A stretch of 64,000 nucleotides of DNA from Dasypus novemcinctus (lineage: Eukaryota > Chordata > Mammalia > Cingulata > Dasypodidae): contig NC_080704.1 of NCBI RefSeq assembly GCF_030445035.2, forward strand, positions 26,330,499 to 26,394,498. Direction: 5' to 3'. The notes beneath the pieces were generated by a model. That model was not told the DNA's origin. It searched no databases and was given only the letters and a program-made list of their open reading frames with translations. Shown here piece after piece: positions 25,486-38,100 of the stretch (positions are counted from its first letter, which is position 1; each line of letters starts with the position of its first letter). The position numbers were made by a program, and so were the translations under genes.

Positions 25486-25968
25486 TTGTTTCGGTTTGAA
25501 GCTGTGTGCACCCCAGAAGAGCATATTCTTAAAGCTAATCCATTCCTGGAAGTGTGGGCCCATTTTAAGTAGGAACTATTGATAAGGCTGCTTCCCTTCC
25601 AGTGTGACCCACCTCATTCATGATGGGTCTTAATCCTTATAGTGGAGTCCTTTATAAATGGGATGAATACAGAGAGAGAGAGCCACAAAAGGAAAAAGCT
25701 AGAGAGAGAGCCACAAAAGGTAGAAACTGAAAGCAATGAAACCCGGAAGAGACAGGCCAGACCAGCAGATGCCACCGTGTTCCTTACTATGTGGCAGAGG
25801 AGCCCAGGATCACCGGCAGCCAGTCTTCAGGAAGAAAGCGTAGCCTTGATGATGCCTTGATTTGGACATTCTCAAGGTCTCAACAAATTTGTAAGCTAAC
25901 AAATTCCCATTGTTTAAAGCCAACCCATTTCATGGTATCTGTTTAAGCAGCCTAGGAAACTAAAACGG
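25486..25968 (+). mobile_element. Unclassified interspersed repeat with inverted ends, copy 2
   Basis: It begins ttgtttcggtttgaag and ends aggaaactaaaac, with the same 3' region (aaagccaacccatttc) as the copy at 3212-3921. A short direct repeat of 'agagagagagccacaaaagg' occurs at about 25672-25720. Confidence 0.6.
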
Positions 25969-27540
25969 TTGTAAAACTGCCATTACCTTATATGGTAGTA
26001 GCGATGGTGGTGAAGTCACCATCTTTATCTATTGGTGACACTGTTGTTCTGTCTACTCCCAACTGCTCTGGGTTCCCTCTGAGAGGCAGTCAAGAAAACA
26101 CTGGCTCTCTGAGGAGAGGGAACACATCGATTCTTCAGAGGGGCCAATGGGTGGCCTCCCCTGCACAGTACCCTGGAGTAGGAGATCCAGCTGAAGCTGG
26201 CCTCTTTCTTTCCCCTCCTCAGCACTTCCCCATGATGACCTGCTGATGAGGTTCCCTCACTGAGCTTGCAGCCCTCTTGTGGAGTACAAGCAGGAGGGCT
26301 GATGCTCTAGCCACCTCTGTGGTGTCCACTCAGGCACAGGAAATCCCCACTCCTTTGCAATGACAGAGGGTGGGAATGCTAAGTGTACCCGTCCCTCGGT
26401 CTCCTGCTTCTGGCTTACCCCATGCCCAGAATCATCAGGTCCAGAGCACGAGGCACCCTACTGGCTTGGTCACTCACTACCCTTCAAACAAGAGATGATC
26501 TGAGTCCTTGATTTGGAGGAGGAAGAGTGAAGGACTGACCATTCCACTACCTGCCATCTTGGAGGAGAGACAAATTGAATGCCCCCATAGGGAGGGAAGG
26601 AGAGAGGGGTGCTTGCCACTTCATGAATCTCTAATCCCCTACAGATGGCCTTATCGCCCATCCTCCTCCACCATATGACGTGGTGGCTGGAGAAGCAAGC
26701 AAACAAGGGAGGGAGGCTAATGCCAGTTCTGCTGAAATGGGGCCTGTCAGCAGGCAAACCCTGTAGGGAGGTGGCTATTCCTACAAACTGTCAATCCTTT
26801 GAACTTAAAACGCAGAAGACTTTTGTTCTCAAATGTGAGTTCTAGTCAAAATTCCAGGAAAAAGTCTACTTTGCACTTCACACTATGACTCTAAAATGAT
26901 TTCTTTGTCAACTGAAGCTTTGGCATTTTGGTACACTGAACTCGATTTCTGGCTTCCTAACGTGTGAGGCATCTCTGATGGAAAGACAGCAGTCCCTTAT
27001 CAAAACAGCAACTGTCCTGTACATATAATTCCTGCCATCTCATCCAAGAAAATTGCTGACCTTTAGACACACAGTCCTGCAAAAAGCAGCATGTAAAGCA
27101 TTTTTCCTTTTTTCCTCTTAATTCTTCGTCTAGGGTAAATGCAGAAACAGCTATATATAACCCATGTAGCAAGTGCTTAGAAAATGTCATGGAATTGAGC
27201 CAAATTATTTGTACGATAAAAGACTGTTATTTGCTCTAAATAATTTTATCATGGAAAAAAAATTCTGCCCTCTTAGACACTTGATGAAAAAGGTAGGTTA
27301 ATACTTTGCTCCAGAAGTGGCTCTGGGAAACCCCAAAAGCGGTCAAAATCTTGGGGTCCTGATCAGAGTTGCTTTGGGAATTGCCCAATTGCTAGAATGA
27401 CATTGAATGGGCTAGAAAAACCCACATGTGCACACACAGAGAGAAAGTATACATCTCTATGTTACCAAGAGGTCTTTTGAGGTGTAATTCTGTGATTTTT
27501 AATTTATTCTTTGTACAGTTAAATAGTTTACAAATTGCTG
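25969..27540. other. Intergenic, no recognised feature
   Basis: No gene or nameable repeat. Open frames at 25992-26757 overlap on opposite strands and show no familiar protein content. Confidence 0.5.
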
Positions 27541-27544
27541 CAAT

Positions 27545-27547
<3 letters not shown>

Positions 27548-27589
<42 letters not shown>

Positions 27590-27598
27590 CTAATAAGA
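27548..27598. repeat. (TA)n microsatellite
   Basis: About 51 bases of perfect AT dinucleotide repeat. Confidence 0.98.
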
Positions 27599-27629
27599 TG
27601 GATGATGGACAAATCTTTATTAAATTATT

Positions 27630-27860
27630 ACATTTGCCAAGAACTGTGATAAACTTTTTTACATATACCTCATTGAAACCTCAAAGCAGGGCAAAAAGTA
27701 GGGACTATGATTAACCTCATTTTATAGATGGGAAAACTACAGCATGGTGGTTTCTAGTTGCAGCTAGAAAAATCCAACAGCTAACAGGTGGCAAAGATAA
27801 CACTAGAGTCTGTGTCTATCTGTATCTACATTCGCAGTCTTTCCACTGCACCAAGTGACG
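27630..27860 (-). mobile_element. MIR SINE, antisense
   Basis: The order 'ccaagaactgtgat ... ctcattttatagatggg ... gctaacaggtggcaaag' is the reverse of the MIR core and tRNA-like part. Confidence 0.8.
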
Positions 27861-28879
27861 TCACTGATTTGGAAGACCCTTAGCTGGACTGCAGATCAGA
27901 AGTGGCTCAACAATAAGCAACATGTCCAGAAGATTTACTCTCATGAGCTGAGATGCACCCTGTTGCTCCCCATTTGAAAGCAGAATAAGAGACAGGCAGA
28001 AGGGATGCAGACTAGGTTCCTGATGAGTTGGATTTGTTTCCCAGGCAGTGTAAAAAGCAATGTGGAGAGAAGGGATATGAACAATTTGGATACAGATTCA
28101 GGGAGAGTCTAAAGTACAATTGTGGGTGGAAGGCTAACAATTCAGGAAAACCTCACCTACCCAGAGGTCCAACTTGCAGCATCTTCAGCCAGTTGTAACC
28201 CAGGAGACTCCAAAATTAGTTTAAAGGATTTGGGGGCAGTACAGATGCCTTTAAAAAGCTATGAACTTAATAATAGTAGAAATATAGAGAGATGCCACTG
28301 ATCTCCAGGCGACCATGTGTGTAGAAAACAGCAGCGAATTAGAAACTGCAACACATTGACAGCTAACCAAAGTCGATCAGAGGAGAGTAGCAAAAGGTGG
28401 GATAATAAACAGAAGAACTGTCAAAACAGTGCAGATGGGCAGAGGCTGAACATTCAGTGAAAGGGCCAGCTGAGTCCTCAACATTTCAATAGCCCCTAAA
28501 GACATTACTGCATGGTGGCACAATAGAGAAACCAAATATTAGAACAAGAAAAGATATTGGAGGTCACTGAGATCCCTGCTTATTGTAAAACTGAATTAGT
28601 CAAATGTCAAAACGACTGGTGCTCATAATTGCAGTCCCAATTCATTAAGAAGTAAGGATTAGGTCAAAACACTGTATTTAAGAAAGCAGAAAAGTACCAC
28701 ACCAGAAAAGTAAACATAAATGTGATGTGATGGCATTTACATATAAACTTAACATTTTCTGGAAACTGTATTACTTTGTAAACTATCTCATTCTCAGGTG
28801 AGAGCAGATATGTGAGCCATTACCATAAAACCTGACCATAATATTAGTATAGGGCATTTAGCTTTCCCCAAATTGACCA

Positions 28880-29045
28880 TGTCTTTTCATCCTCACACCT
28901 TTTCTGTAAATGTGCCAGGACATGTATCTGGTACTATTACCCTCACTGTATACATTTGGCTCAGTGAAGCTGCTTAAAGTTAGTAGATCTGTAAAAACCG
29001 GGGTCTCCTAACTCCCTGGTCTGGGCACTTTCCTTTATACTTCAC
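28880..29045 (-). mobile_element. MIR SINE, antisense, diverged
   Basis: Fragments 'ggtactattaccctcac' and 'aactccctggtctgggcac' fit antisense MIR. Confidence 0.6.
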
Positions 29046-29129
29046 TGCCTGGTAGCTCCTTCTGAGGAGGGATACTAGGAAAAGGAACAGGTACCTAAGA
29101 AGAGGTGGCCATGAACTACCTTTTAAGCA

Positions 29130-29309
29130 TCTGAATCAGTTAGCTTTTGCCAGAAAAATGCTGAGTGGCTTAACAAAGCCTGGCCTATACTCTCAGAGAT
29201 CTATGTGTTTGCTGAGGTCAGCCAACTTGGGCTATGTTCAGTCAGGAAACTGGTGATTTCAGTTGTGGGTAGGCTAATCTGGCCCAGGCTTGGCTGATCT
29301 GGCCCAGGC

Positions 29310-29343
<34 letters not shown>

Positions 29344-29560
29344 GGGGGGTGGTTGAACTCTGCTCCACATATCTCTCATCCTCCTCCTGGGACCAGAAGG
29401 CAATAGCAGAGGCCCAAAAAGACAAGCCTCATTTCCAAATACTTTCTAAGGTTCTGGTCTGCTTTGCAAGCCTTTGGGCCTGCTGATATTCCATTGACCA
29501 AAACAAGTCACAAAGCCAACATCAAAGCCAAGAGCCAGGGAGATGGATTGTGTCTCTTTC
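29130..29560. mobile_element. Ancient mammalian interspersed repeat, unnamed, with (GT)n
   Basis: The layout 'gttagcttttgcc ... gagtggcttaac ... attgaccaaaacaagtc' is that of a widespread old placental repeat. A (GT)n run at 29312-29341 lies inside it. Confidence 0.5.
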
Positions 29561-29595
29561 ACGGGACAAGGCACCAAGTCAGATGGCAAGGGAGG

Positions 29596-29658
29596 TGGGA
29601 AGGGAGGGGTGAAGACGGGAGCCCATTCAGGCAGTCTACAACAGCACCCACCATAGTC
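29596..29658 (+). repeat. 63-bp local direct repeat, copy 1
   Basis: Nearly identical (one difference) to 29915-29977, which sits inside the L1 end downstream. Confidence 0.95.
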
Positions 29659-29794
29659 CAGGCCCTGAGCTAGCTGCTAAAGGACCAGCACTGATGGCGA
29701 CAGAAGCCAGGCTCCTGGGGCTTCCAGACAAGACCTGCTGAATAAGCAAACACCCACCCACATGGACTCCCCGGCAGCCTGCTACCATTGTAAT

Positions 29795-30062
29795 CAAACT
29801 ATAATCCATGCTGTGCAGCAATGCTCCAAAACATACTCATCAAAGGCAATGAATGTACCACACTCATGAAAGTTGTCAGTGTGTGAGGAGAGGGGGTGTG
29901 GGGAGTGGGGTATATGGGAAGGGAGGGGTGAAGATGGGAGCCCATTCAGGCAGTCTACAACAGCACCCACCATAGTCACCCACCATATATTTTTTAATGT
30001 AACATTTTGTCTGATCTATGTATCTTTAAAAAAAAGATAATAATAAGAAACTAAAAAAAAAT
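29795..30062 (+). mobile_element. L1 3' end, sense, interrupted by a 63-bp duplicated segment
   Basis: It contains 'ctataatccatgctg', 'gaatgtaccacac' and 'ggggagtggggtatat', then the 63-bp copy at 29915-29977, then the L1 resumes at 'tttttaatgtaacatttt' and an A-rich tail. The 5' end is truncated. Confidence 0.85.
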
Positions 30063-32365
30063 GTGATACTGAAGGCAAATCGGCCACCCCCATCATATTT
30101 TGCATTTCAGGAAGAAATGCTTTGAGGGACCATCCAGTGTTTTGAACTTTCTTTGCCACTGCTCCCCTTCTATTGTCATGCATGATCAAGATGATCTCGG
30201 ATAATGCACATTCAAGTGAAAAGTCTTGTTTGTTTAGAGAACCAATAGTGTAGTGTTTCTCTGCTCTTTTGGCCACAAGTCAGTGTGAGAAACAGTGGGT
30301 AGGATGGAAAAACACTCACCTTAAGAATCTGAAGGTCTTCCATCTAGAGCACCATCCCGTACAAGCATCCTGATAACAAACAACATGGGCCCTGTTTGCA
30401 TCACAGAGTTATTCCTTAGTTCACAAACATTTACTAAGAGCCCAGCTACATACCAGGCTCCACGATTAGGGTTTTTCCATCTAACAACTCATTTAAACCT
30501 CATGATAACCTTGTGAGTAAAACTAGTACAATATTTATCCCACAATCAGCAGACAGTTATTAGAGCAGTATTTATAATCCAGGAACTGAGCACGCCAGCA
30601 CCAGGAGGAGAAATGTGTATTTCAGAAGCTCACATTCTATTAAGAGAGACAGACCTGTAAACAATACAATTAAAATATAATGAGGTAAGTGCCTTTATAG
30701 GAGACAATGTACATTATGCAAATCTAAGGTATTATAATTAAGCATAGCTGTAGGTCTCAAAGATCTCATTCTGTTTTGAGAAGGGCCTAATTTATCTACA
30801 GGGAAGTCTGTGGTACTGAGACAATTCAAAGCTGATGGAGGAATACCCTGATTCCATAACCATATGCCACCACCGTTGCCATCTTTCTGAGAAAATCTGA
30901 TTAAAAGGGGGGAAAAATCCCAGCATGATGCTTGCCAGTCCACAGAGAAGTGACAATCTTTGGGGATTTAAGAGAAGACTGAAGAAATATATATGCCCAG
31001 GACAAGAAATAAGAGGAGTACAAATTTCAAAGAACCCATAGAGCATTTGAGGGAACCCTGGGGCACAAATCTAAAAAATTAAAAGCAAGCAGGTAGTGAC
31101 CTGATCTCGGCATTGGTTCTAATTTCCTTGACATGAAATCAATGTCCATGAATTCCAGACAAAGAAGAATTTATCAGTTCCAGAATTTTACAAATAATTG
31201 TTTAAATAAAAACCAAACTAAATCTTTCTCTTTCCTAACCTTTCTCTTTCTATACTTCTTTCCTTTCTTCCCCAAAGATTTCCTGAAGTAAAGTCTGCTA
31301 ATTGCCAGAAGGTATATGATGACTTCATTCACTAGATGAAGTTTTCTTATCAAAACCTTTCACTGACAAATATAAAACGTTTTTAATAAAGCACATACCC
31401 TTTGACATAAAAGGAGTTATTTGTCACAAATTGAAAACCCCTATAAAGCCAAATCACAGATGATTAGAGATGTTACTTAGAATATCAGTGGCACAATCTC
31501 AATACTGCTTTCATTAAATGACTTTGCCAAAGTTATGAAACCTTCATAATTCCATGACAAATGGGCATCTCTAACAATACCATGTATAATTAAGCATATA
31601 TTGCTGTGCAGTTGGAAAATTCCATTGTCACCTGCATCAGCCACACGGATCAATTTGCATACATGGATCCAAGGGAATCTTACAGCTTGCTGGTTCATTT
31701 AAAAGTGAACCAGGAGAATTTTAAGACCTTAGTAAATCCCTCAAATTACTCAGAATAAGAATGTTTTGACTTGTAAACAGCAAAGTATTTTATAAAGGAT
31801 TATGAAGGAGATTCATTCCTCTATTGCTTGAGTTTGACTTTTTCTGATGTGTTCATTTTCGTTCCTGGTCTCTCTCGGGCCTCAATATTCTTGAACCTTA
31901 TTCAAATCAATGTTATATTTTAAAGTCAAATCAAAATTATATCATTCCATTCAATTTAACAGGCAAGGCTTAAAGGTCTTCTGGAAGTGCAGCAGTGGAG
32001 AAAATACTGCTGACATGAAGTAGCAACTAAAGCCGGGTCGTCTTCATTGTGTGGAGCACCCTTCCCCCAGGGAATGGGAGGGGGGGCTAGCAAGGGACAG
32101 GACAGGTGGAGCAATTCTGACCACTGGGCAGCCAGGAGAGGCAGAAGGAATGGGAAGCAGCAACAAGGGTGAAGGATAAAGGTCCACTGCCATGGCGCTA
32201 GAGGCTTACAGTGACAGTCCTTTGCTTACAGTCTTTCAGCTCCAAGCCCAGCATTCTATACTCTGGTCTGTGACCGTGGAGCTGGGACTCTGTAATCCAA
32301 GGGGCTGAGTCCCTTGCTGGCTGGCTTCCTGTCCGGTTCTGCCAGTGGGAGGCCCTCGAGCACAG
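30063..32365. other. Intergenic with one MIR
   Basis: Apart from an antisense MIR at about 30415-30545, nothing recognisable. Confidence 0.55.
30415..30545 (-). mobile_element. MIR SINE, antisense
   Basis: 'acatttactaagagccc', 'taccaggctcc' and 'caactcatttaaacctc' follow the MIR 3' half in reverse. Confidence 0.75.
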
Positions 32366-33037
32366 GTTCTTAACCTTTTGTGTTCCACGGACCCCTCTGG
32401 CAGTCAGGTGAAAACCACGGACCCCTGACTCAGTCCACACTACATTATGGATTTTTTTTTAAAGATTAATGTTTTATTTATTTCTCTCCCCTTCCCCGCC
32501 CCCAACCCCCTAGTTGTCTGCTCTCTGTGTCCATTCGCTGTGTGTTCTGTGACCGCTTCTATCCTTATCAGCGGCACCAGGAATCTGTGTCTCTTTTTGT
32601 TGTATCATCTTGTTGTGTCAGCTCTCCGTGTGTGCGGCACCATTCCTGGGCAGGCTGCACTTTCTTTCGCGCTGGGCGGCTCTCCTTACGGGGCGCACTC
32701 CTTGCGCATGGGGCTCCCCCATGTGGGGACACCCCTGCATGGCAGGGCACTCCTTGCGCGTCAGCACTGCGCATGGGCCAGCTGCACACCGGTCAAGGAG
32801 GCCCAGGGTCTGAACCGCGGACCTCCCATGTGGTAGACAGATGCCCTATCCACTGGGCCAAGTCTGCTTCCTACACTATGGATTATTTAATAAATAAATC
32901 ACACTGGCACCAACACGTCCCCACAAGAATAATGGTGTTTGTTTGTTTTTTTAATTTTCAATTTAAGCTCACAGACCCCCTGAAATCTTTCCACAAGCCG
33001 CTTGGGGGTCCGTGGACCCCTGGTTAAGAACCCCTGC
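32366..33037. mobile_element. Ancient DNA transposon (hAT-like) with inverted ends, split by a DAS SINE
   Basis: The left end 'ggttcttaaccttttg' and right end 'tggttaagaacccc' are inverted repeats, and 'cacggacccc' motifs occur near both. It is cut by a DAS SINE at 32454-32871. A diverged relative lies at 39550-40012. The family name is not certain. Confidence 0.75.
32454..32871 (-). mobile_element. DAS SINE, long (DAS-III-like), antisense
   Basis: An antisense tail 'aaagattaatgttttattt' leads into the GC-rich body and tRNA-like head. Target duplication tacattatggatt (32441-32453) and tacactatggatt (32872-32884), one mismatch. Open frames of 129-166 codons across it are not genes. Confidence 0.92.
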
Positions 33038-33040
33038 CCC

Positions 33041-35148
33041 AGAGGGAGACTAGAATGTGGGAGGAAAGAAGTAGGGACCTCCTACTTCTTTCTCAGTTTC
33101 TGTTAACAACCCTCCAACAACAGCCTCAGAAGAGTCAGCAGCAGCTGAAGGACAGGCATTGTGCCCCCCAAACTCCCTGGGCCATGCCAGCTAGGCTGTT
33201 AGAGTGCCTTCTACACCACGTCCTTGTTGGTTTGAGTTCCAGCAAGAGGGTATCTGCCACAGAGGCCAGCCCCAGCCCCAAAAGACCCCTTCTCCAAACT
33301 CCTGGGTTCTAGAAGCACCACTTCTGCCCTATTTTTCTCTGGGTTCCAGAGTGGTAGCTGCTCCCTGCAATTATGGATTATTACTCTTGCTTTCCTTAGC
33401 TTCCCCTTTTGCTCTTTAGCTTTCCAACATCTGTGTAACCAATTCTTGTATTAAATCTCTTCGGTTTAAATCCCTAGTGCAGTTTCTCTTTTCTTAACTA
33501 GATCCTACCTGATAGACTAAGCATCAATGAAGGAAGAGAGTGGATTTTTCCACTGCTGGTGAGGTCCTGGGGAAAGAATCAATATGTTATTTTTAGAAGT
33601 TGTCGAGGTGGTTCGGATAATGTGGCGCTTCCCCGCCATTATCCTTCCTTCCTCCTTCAACCGGGATGTGGCCTCCCAGTCATCTTACAAGGGCATACTG
33701 TGCACATTCAAAGGTGGCTCCCCTGGAAGAGCTATATGGGAGTCTGTGAGGAGCCCCTTTACATGTTAAGCCCTGCGGTGAATCCACCTATTGCACACGT
33801 CAGCGGTGGTCATTTGTAACCATGCTCCCCATGTACCCCCAGGCTGCCGGCCCCACCGTTCCTTTCATCCCCAGCTGCTAGTCAGAGGAGGTGGCACAAG
33901 AGGTTCCACACCGTCACGAGAACGAGAAGCCACACACGTAATCACACCTATATCCTGGCATGAGGACACAGTCAACCCCACCGAGGAGAAAAGTAAGCAA
34001 AACCTTAGCCCAGAGCTCACGAAACAGTTCCCAACCCTTGATCGTTAACAGCCTCATCAGTAACTGCCCTTTAGGAAACTGGACTGGACATCTTTCACCC
34101 CAGTACAGATCCTAGCCTAGAACTGAATTCGAGCTAAAAATTCTTTGGCAAACTGGAAACTCTTCAGTAGTGGTTTTTACATATGAATGCTATAATCACG
34201 TTGTTATATCTGTAGGGTATCTTTATTTCTCTAGTGTGTTGGTTGTGTTGTATTTTGATTAAATATTAACAAGTGAATATTTCAAGAAACATTGAAAGAT
34301 GATTCCCTAAGTAAATAACTTTAGTTTAAAATATATATATATCACTGCCCAAAAGTATTAATGTAATGAATCAAGGTGAGCACTTGAAAATTAAGCTCAG
34401 ACAGATGGTGAATGCAACATTTAGCCTCCCCTTTCTGAGCAACGCTGAGCCCCTCATCCCCAGAGCTAATATGACCCCAAGAAAACGAAGCCTGTCTTTG
34501 GCTCAATGATTTAGAGGAGGGGGCAAGAAGGGGAGTTGGGAATAAATACTAACAGTTTTCAGTCAAACCCAAGGCAAAATATAAGCGAACCAAAGTAAAT
34601 ATTTTTTTCTTATGCTTCCAGTTGGCATTTGTGTGGCAGGATAAAGCCTTACCCTGATAAATTATTTTTTGAGTGAACAGCCCCTGCTTCGGATTACCTT
34701 TCAGTGGAGGAAAAAACACACAAAAATCATATAAAGGAAACTGAACAGAAGATGAATGTTTCTCAATGGTTCTGTTTTATTTACCAATTCCTTAGGTTAG
34801 CTGTCAGCTCATCTTAAATTCTAATTTTTACCGTCCCCCCTAGCCTCCAACTCATGCGACATATATTCCTGCACATCAATATTTTCTCCATTATTCACCA
34901 CTATTCTTCTCAACTCTTCTTCATTGCATGTTTTTTGAGTAGAGCTGGCATCATACTCCCTAATTTACAGGGCAGCTTGCATTCAGTGTAACAGCTGCTA
35001 AAGTTGTATCCAACCAGCAGAAAAAAATACCGATAAATTTATCAGCTTAAAACAGTTCCTATTTTCCCTGGCAATTGTGGGAAAGTTATATGTAAAATAT
35101 ACAAGTGCAATGATGCACATTTTTCTCACAATTGTTTGGTGGTATCTT
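33041..35148. other. Intergenic, no gene recognised
   Basis: The segment ending near 33520 ('gtattaaatctcttc ... agatcctacctgatag') resembles the end of an old LTR or DNA repeat, but I cannot name it. The rest shows nothing specific. Confidence 0.45.
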
Positions 35149-35159
35149 TGATATTTCTT

Positions 35160-35571
35160 TTTTTTTTAAGATTTATTTATTTCTCTTCCCCCCCTCCACC
35201 CCCGCCCCAGTTGTCTGTTCTCTATGTCTATTTGCTGCGTCTTCCTTGTACGCTTCTGTTGTTGTCAGCGGCATGGGAATCTGTGTCTCTTTTTGTTGCG
35301 TCATCTTGTTGTGTCAGCTCTCCTTGTGTGCGGCACCATTCCTGGGCAGGCTGCACTTTCTTTCGCGCTGGGCAGCTCTCCTTATGGGGCGCACTCCTTG
35401 CGCGTGGGGCTCCCCTACGCGGGGGACACCCCTGCATGGCAGGGCACTCCTTGCGCGCATCAGCACTGCGCATGGGCCAGCTCCACATGGGTCAAGGAGG
35501 CCCGGGGTTTGAACCGCGGACCTCCCATGTGGTGGACGGATGCCCTAACCACTAGGCCAAGTGCGCCACCA
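35160..35571 (-). mobile_element. DAS SINE, long (DAS-III-like), antisense
   Basis: Complete antisense element from the tail 'aagatttatttatttctc' to the head near 35570. Duplication tgatatttctt (35149-35159) and tgatacttctt (35572-35582). Open frames of 116-139 codons across it are artefacts. Confidence 0.92.
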
Positions 35572-36299
35572 TGATACTTCTTAAATATGCCAGTTTATCT
35601 GTAGAATGGGAAAGGAGGCTAGTGCTGACTTGCAGTAGCAGACTAGGTTGCACATATGGGTACATTTCTTTTTGTCTACTTGTTCATATTTTCTCAAGAT
35701 ACACATATGTCCTGAACATTTACTGTATATTATTTGCCCTGTATATGTGCCTGAATTCTCATCAATTTGAACTATAAGCCTCCAGTGTAATATTTGACTT
35801 TTTTTTTTTTTTGCCTCTCTTAGCATTGTGGGAACTGCGAGGTATTCAGAAGGGGAGACTCTATTGGTGCCCCACCCACGTCCTCTTGCCACCCATTATT
35901 CTCTTATGCACATGGCTTTGGGGGCAAGCTCCTGTGGCTCCCTACCTACAGGCTCTCTCTAAGCCACAGGAACGTGCTCCGCCCACCTATGGGACAGGCT
36001 GGAAGAGCCAAGAGTTAACACCCTCCGCCAGCAGCTGTCAACCAATGGTGGCTGGGAACAGATGGCTACAGAACTCAGCTTCTTCATCCCTTAGATGGGA
36101 CGACTAGGAGTCACATTGTACACAACCTCCCAGAGGGCCACAGCAGGACAGAGGCTCAGCCACCCACAGCAGTAACCCTATCATTAATGTGCCTGGGATT
36201 GACTGCCTTTCCATTTCTGTCTCACTTCCCTCCTCCCCTTTCAGTGCTTCCTGGTATCACCTCCCAAATCAACTCCTTGCGTCCCTATCTCCTCTTAGG

Positions 36300-36640
36300 G
36301 TCTGCTATGGAACTGTGGTCTATTATTATGCAGCTGTAAGAAGAAATGAAGTCGTGAAGCATAGGACAACTTGAATGAACCTGGAGGACATTATTTTTTT
36401 TTTTAATGTAGGAATTTTTTTAAAAATATTTATTTATTATTATTTTTTTTAATTACATTAAAAAAAATATATGAGGTCCCATTCAACCCCACCGCCCCCG
36501 CCCCCCACTCCCCCCACAGCAACACCTGGAGGACATTATGTGGGGTGAAGCAAGCCAGACACAAAAGGACAAATACTGTATGATTGCATTACTATGAACC
36601 AAATATATTGTGTAACATATTGTATGATTCAAAAAAAATG
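36300..36640 (+). mobile_element. L1M-type LINE-1 3' fragment, split by a later L1 end
   Basis: 'tattattatgcagctgt', 'tgaacctggaggacattatg', 'agccagacacaaaagg' and 'actgtatgattgcatt' follow the old L1 3' end in order. Confidence 0.82.
36395..36523 (-). mobile_element. Short L1 3' end, antisense, inside older L1
   Basis: 129 bases: poly(T), then 'atatgaggtccc' and a C-rich stretch. A perfect 16-bp duplication (acctggaggacattat) lies at 36379-36394 and 36524-36539. This shows that the G-rich/gtatatgg family moves as a 5'-truncated non-LTR element. Confidence 0.93.
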
Positions 36641-37625
36641 CATAGTTATCCAGTACATTTAATTGAGAAATGTATGTTTTTATTCAACTGTTTTCTTTTT
36701 AGTTTTTAATTGTTTATATTTTCAATTATTAAATGTACAAAAAAGTTTAAAAAATAATGTTAAAGAAGTCATTGGATTGCGTGTCAAAAAAAAAATCTGC
36801 TTATGGGGGATCCCATCCTAAGAACACTCAGCACATGTTTTCAGTGATGCACGTGGGTTTTTCTGTCGTACAAACTTGAAACAGCAAAGAGCCTCACAGT
36901 AGGGAAAGGGGGCATCAAAATCACCCTGGGAGCTTTGTCTTTAAAATACACCACCCACTCCCCCACTAGGGAAATCATACTATAAAATGCTACTAATACA
37001 ATCTCACTTGTGACCCACAGGCCAGTGAAGCATTTTGATAATGAGATATTGACTAACTCGGGGCCTGGGCCAGTGGAATGCTGGCAATGCTGCCCAGACA
37101 AATGGCAGCAATTCACAGGCAGGAATTTACATAGAAGCAGAGGCGTCTCTCAGAAGGAATGGGTCAAGATTCCATCCCTTTCTTTGTGGGGTACAACAGT
37201 ATTAAAACCGCAGTGTGGTTCTGACCAAGGCCAAAGACAGAAAAGTGCATTGAAGACATGAGGGAGGCAAGGAGTGGCCAGTTGACTGGACTCAGCAGTA
37301 AGGACCTGGCTGGGAAGGGGCCAGTCACTTGGAGCTCTCTGTGAATCTGTCTCACCCATGGACAGATGGATCCCTCCTGATTGACTCTGACACGAAGGGA
37401 AGAAATGCCCTTAATTGTGCTCATTCAACAAAGATTATCGTGGTGGACCAGGCATGAGGACACAATGATGAACAAAACAGACCCAATCCAGCCTTTGCAG
37501 AACTTGCGGTAGAGTGTGGAAGGCCCCAGTTTGGGGTAAATCTTTACTACACCCAATATTTTTCTAGAAATGCTATTGCTACTTGATGAGCAGCTCATTA
37601 AATTAAAAGTAGCCATTAATATAAC
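36641..37625. other. Intergenic, no recognised feature
   Basis: No gene or nameable repeat. Confidence 0.5.
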
Positions 37626-37800
37626 AGTGGTTCTCAAACCTAGCTGCTCATTAGAAATACTTGGAGAGTTTTAAAAAATATTCCCCTGCCCCCCTTCCCA
37701 GTCCAATTAAGTCTGATTCCCTAGGAGGTGGGGCCTGGGCATGAGCCCTTTTTTAAAGTTCCCCAGAAGCTTTTCCATGTGGCCAGCTTTGATAATGAGG
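37626..37800 (+). mobile_element. MER5-type hAT-Charlie DNA transposon
   Basis: Starts 'gtggttctcaaacctagc', then 'cattagaaatacttgg' and 'ctaggaggtggggcctgg', as in MER5A. Confidence 0.75.
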
Positions 37801-37984
37801 GCAACATCTCAACATGCATTAGTTTCTGAGTGACCAGCTCACCAGCCTAGCATCATCCCAGGCCCCAATGGGACACACAAGAGATAAACTGAAACTGAAG
37901 TTGGGATGCGTTTACTGAGAGTAGATCTAAAATACTCTCTGAGATATCGCTTTTCATCACATTTTATGTGTGAAAAACAATTAA

Positions 37985-38100
37985 TATTCAGAGAAGCAAG
38001 TTGGTCAAGTCACACCACAAGGAAATAGGGGAGCCAGGATTCCAGCTCAAGTCCTTCTGGGTTCCAAACCCTCTACCTACACTTCCATACTGCTTTCTAA
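37985..38100 (-). mobile_element. MIR SINE fragment, antisense
   Basis: 'ttggtcaagtcacacc' and 'gagccaggattccagctc' are antisense MIR. Confidence 0.6.

Noticed and set aside
27548-27598. Possible regulatory AT block
   Set aside because: It is a plain (TA)n microsatellite.
32447-33027. Plus-strand open frames of 129 and 166 codons
   Set aside because: They lie in an antisense DAS SINE; the same peptide-like translations recur at every long DAS copy.
35132-35574. Open frames of 116-139 codons
   Set aside because: These are again antisense DAS SINE translation, not a gene.
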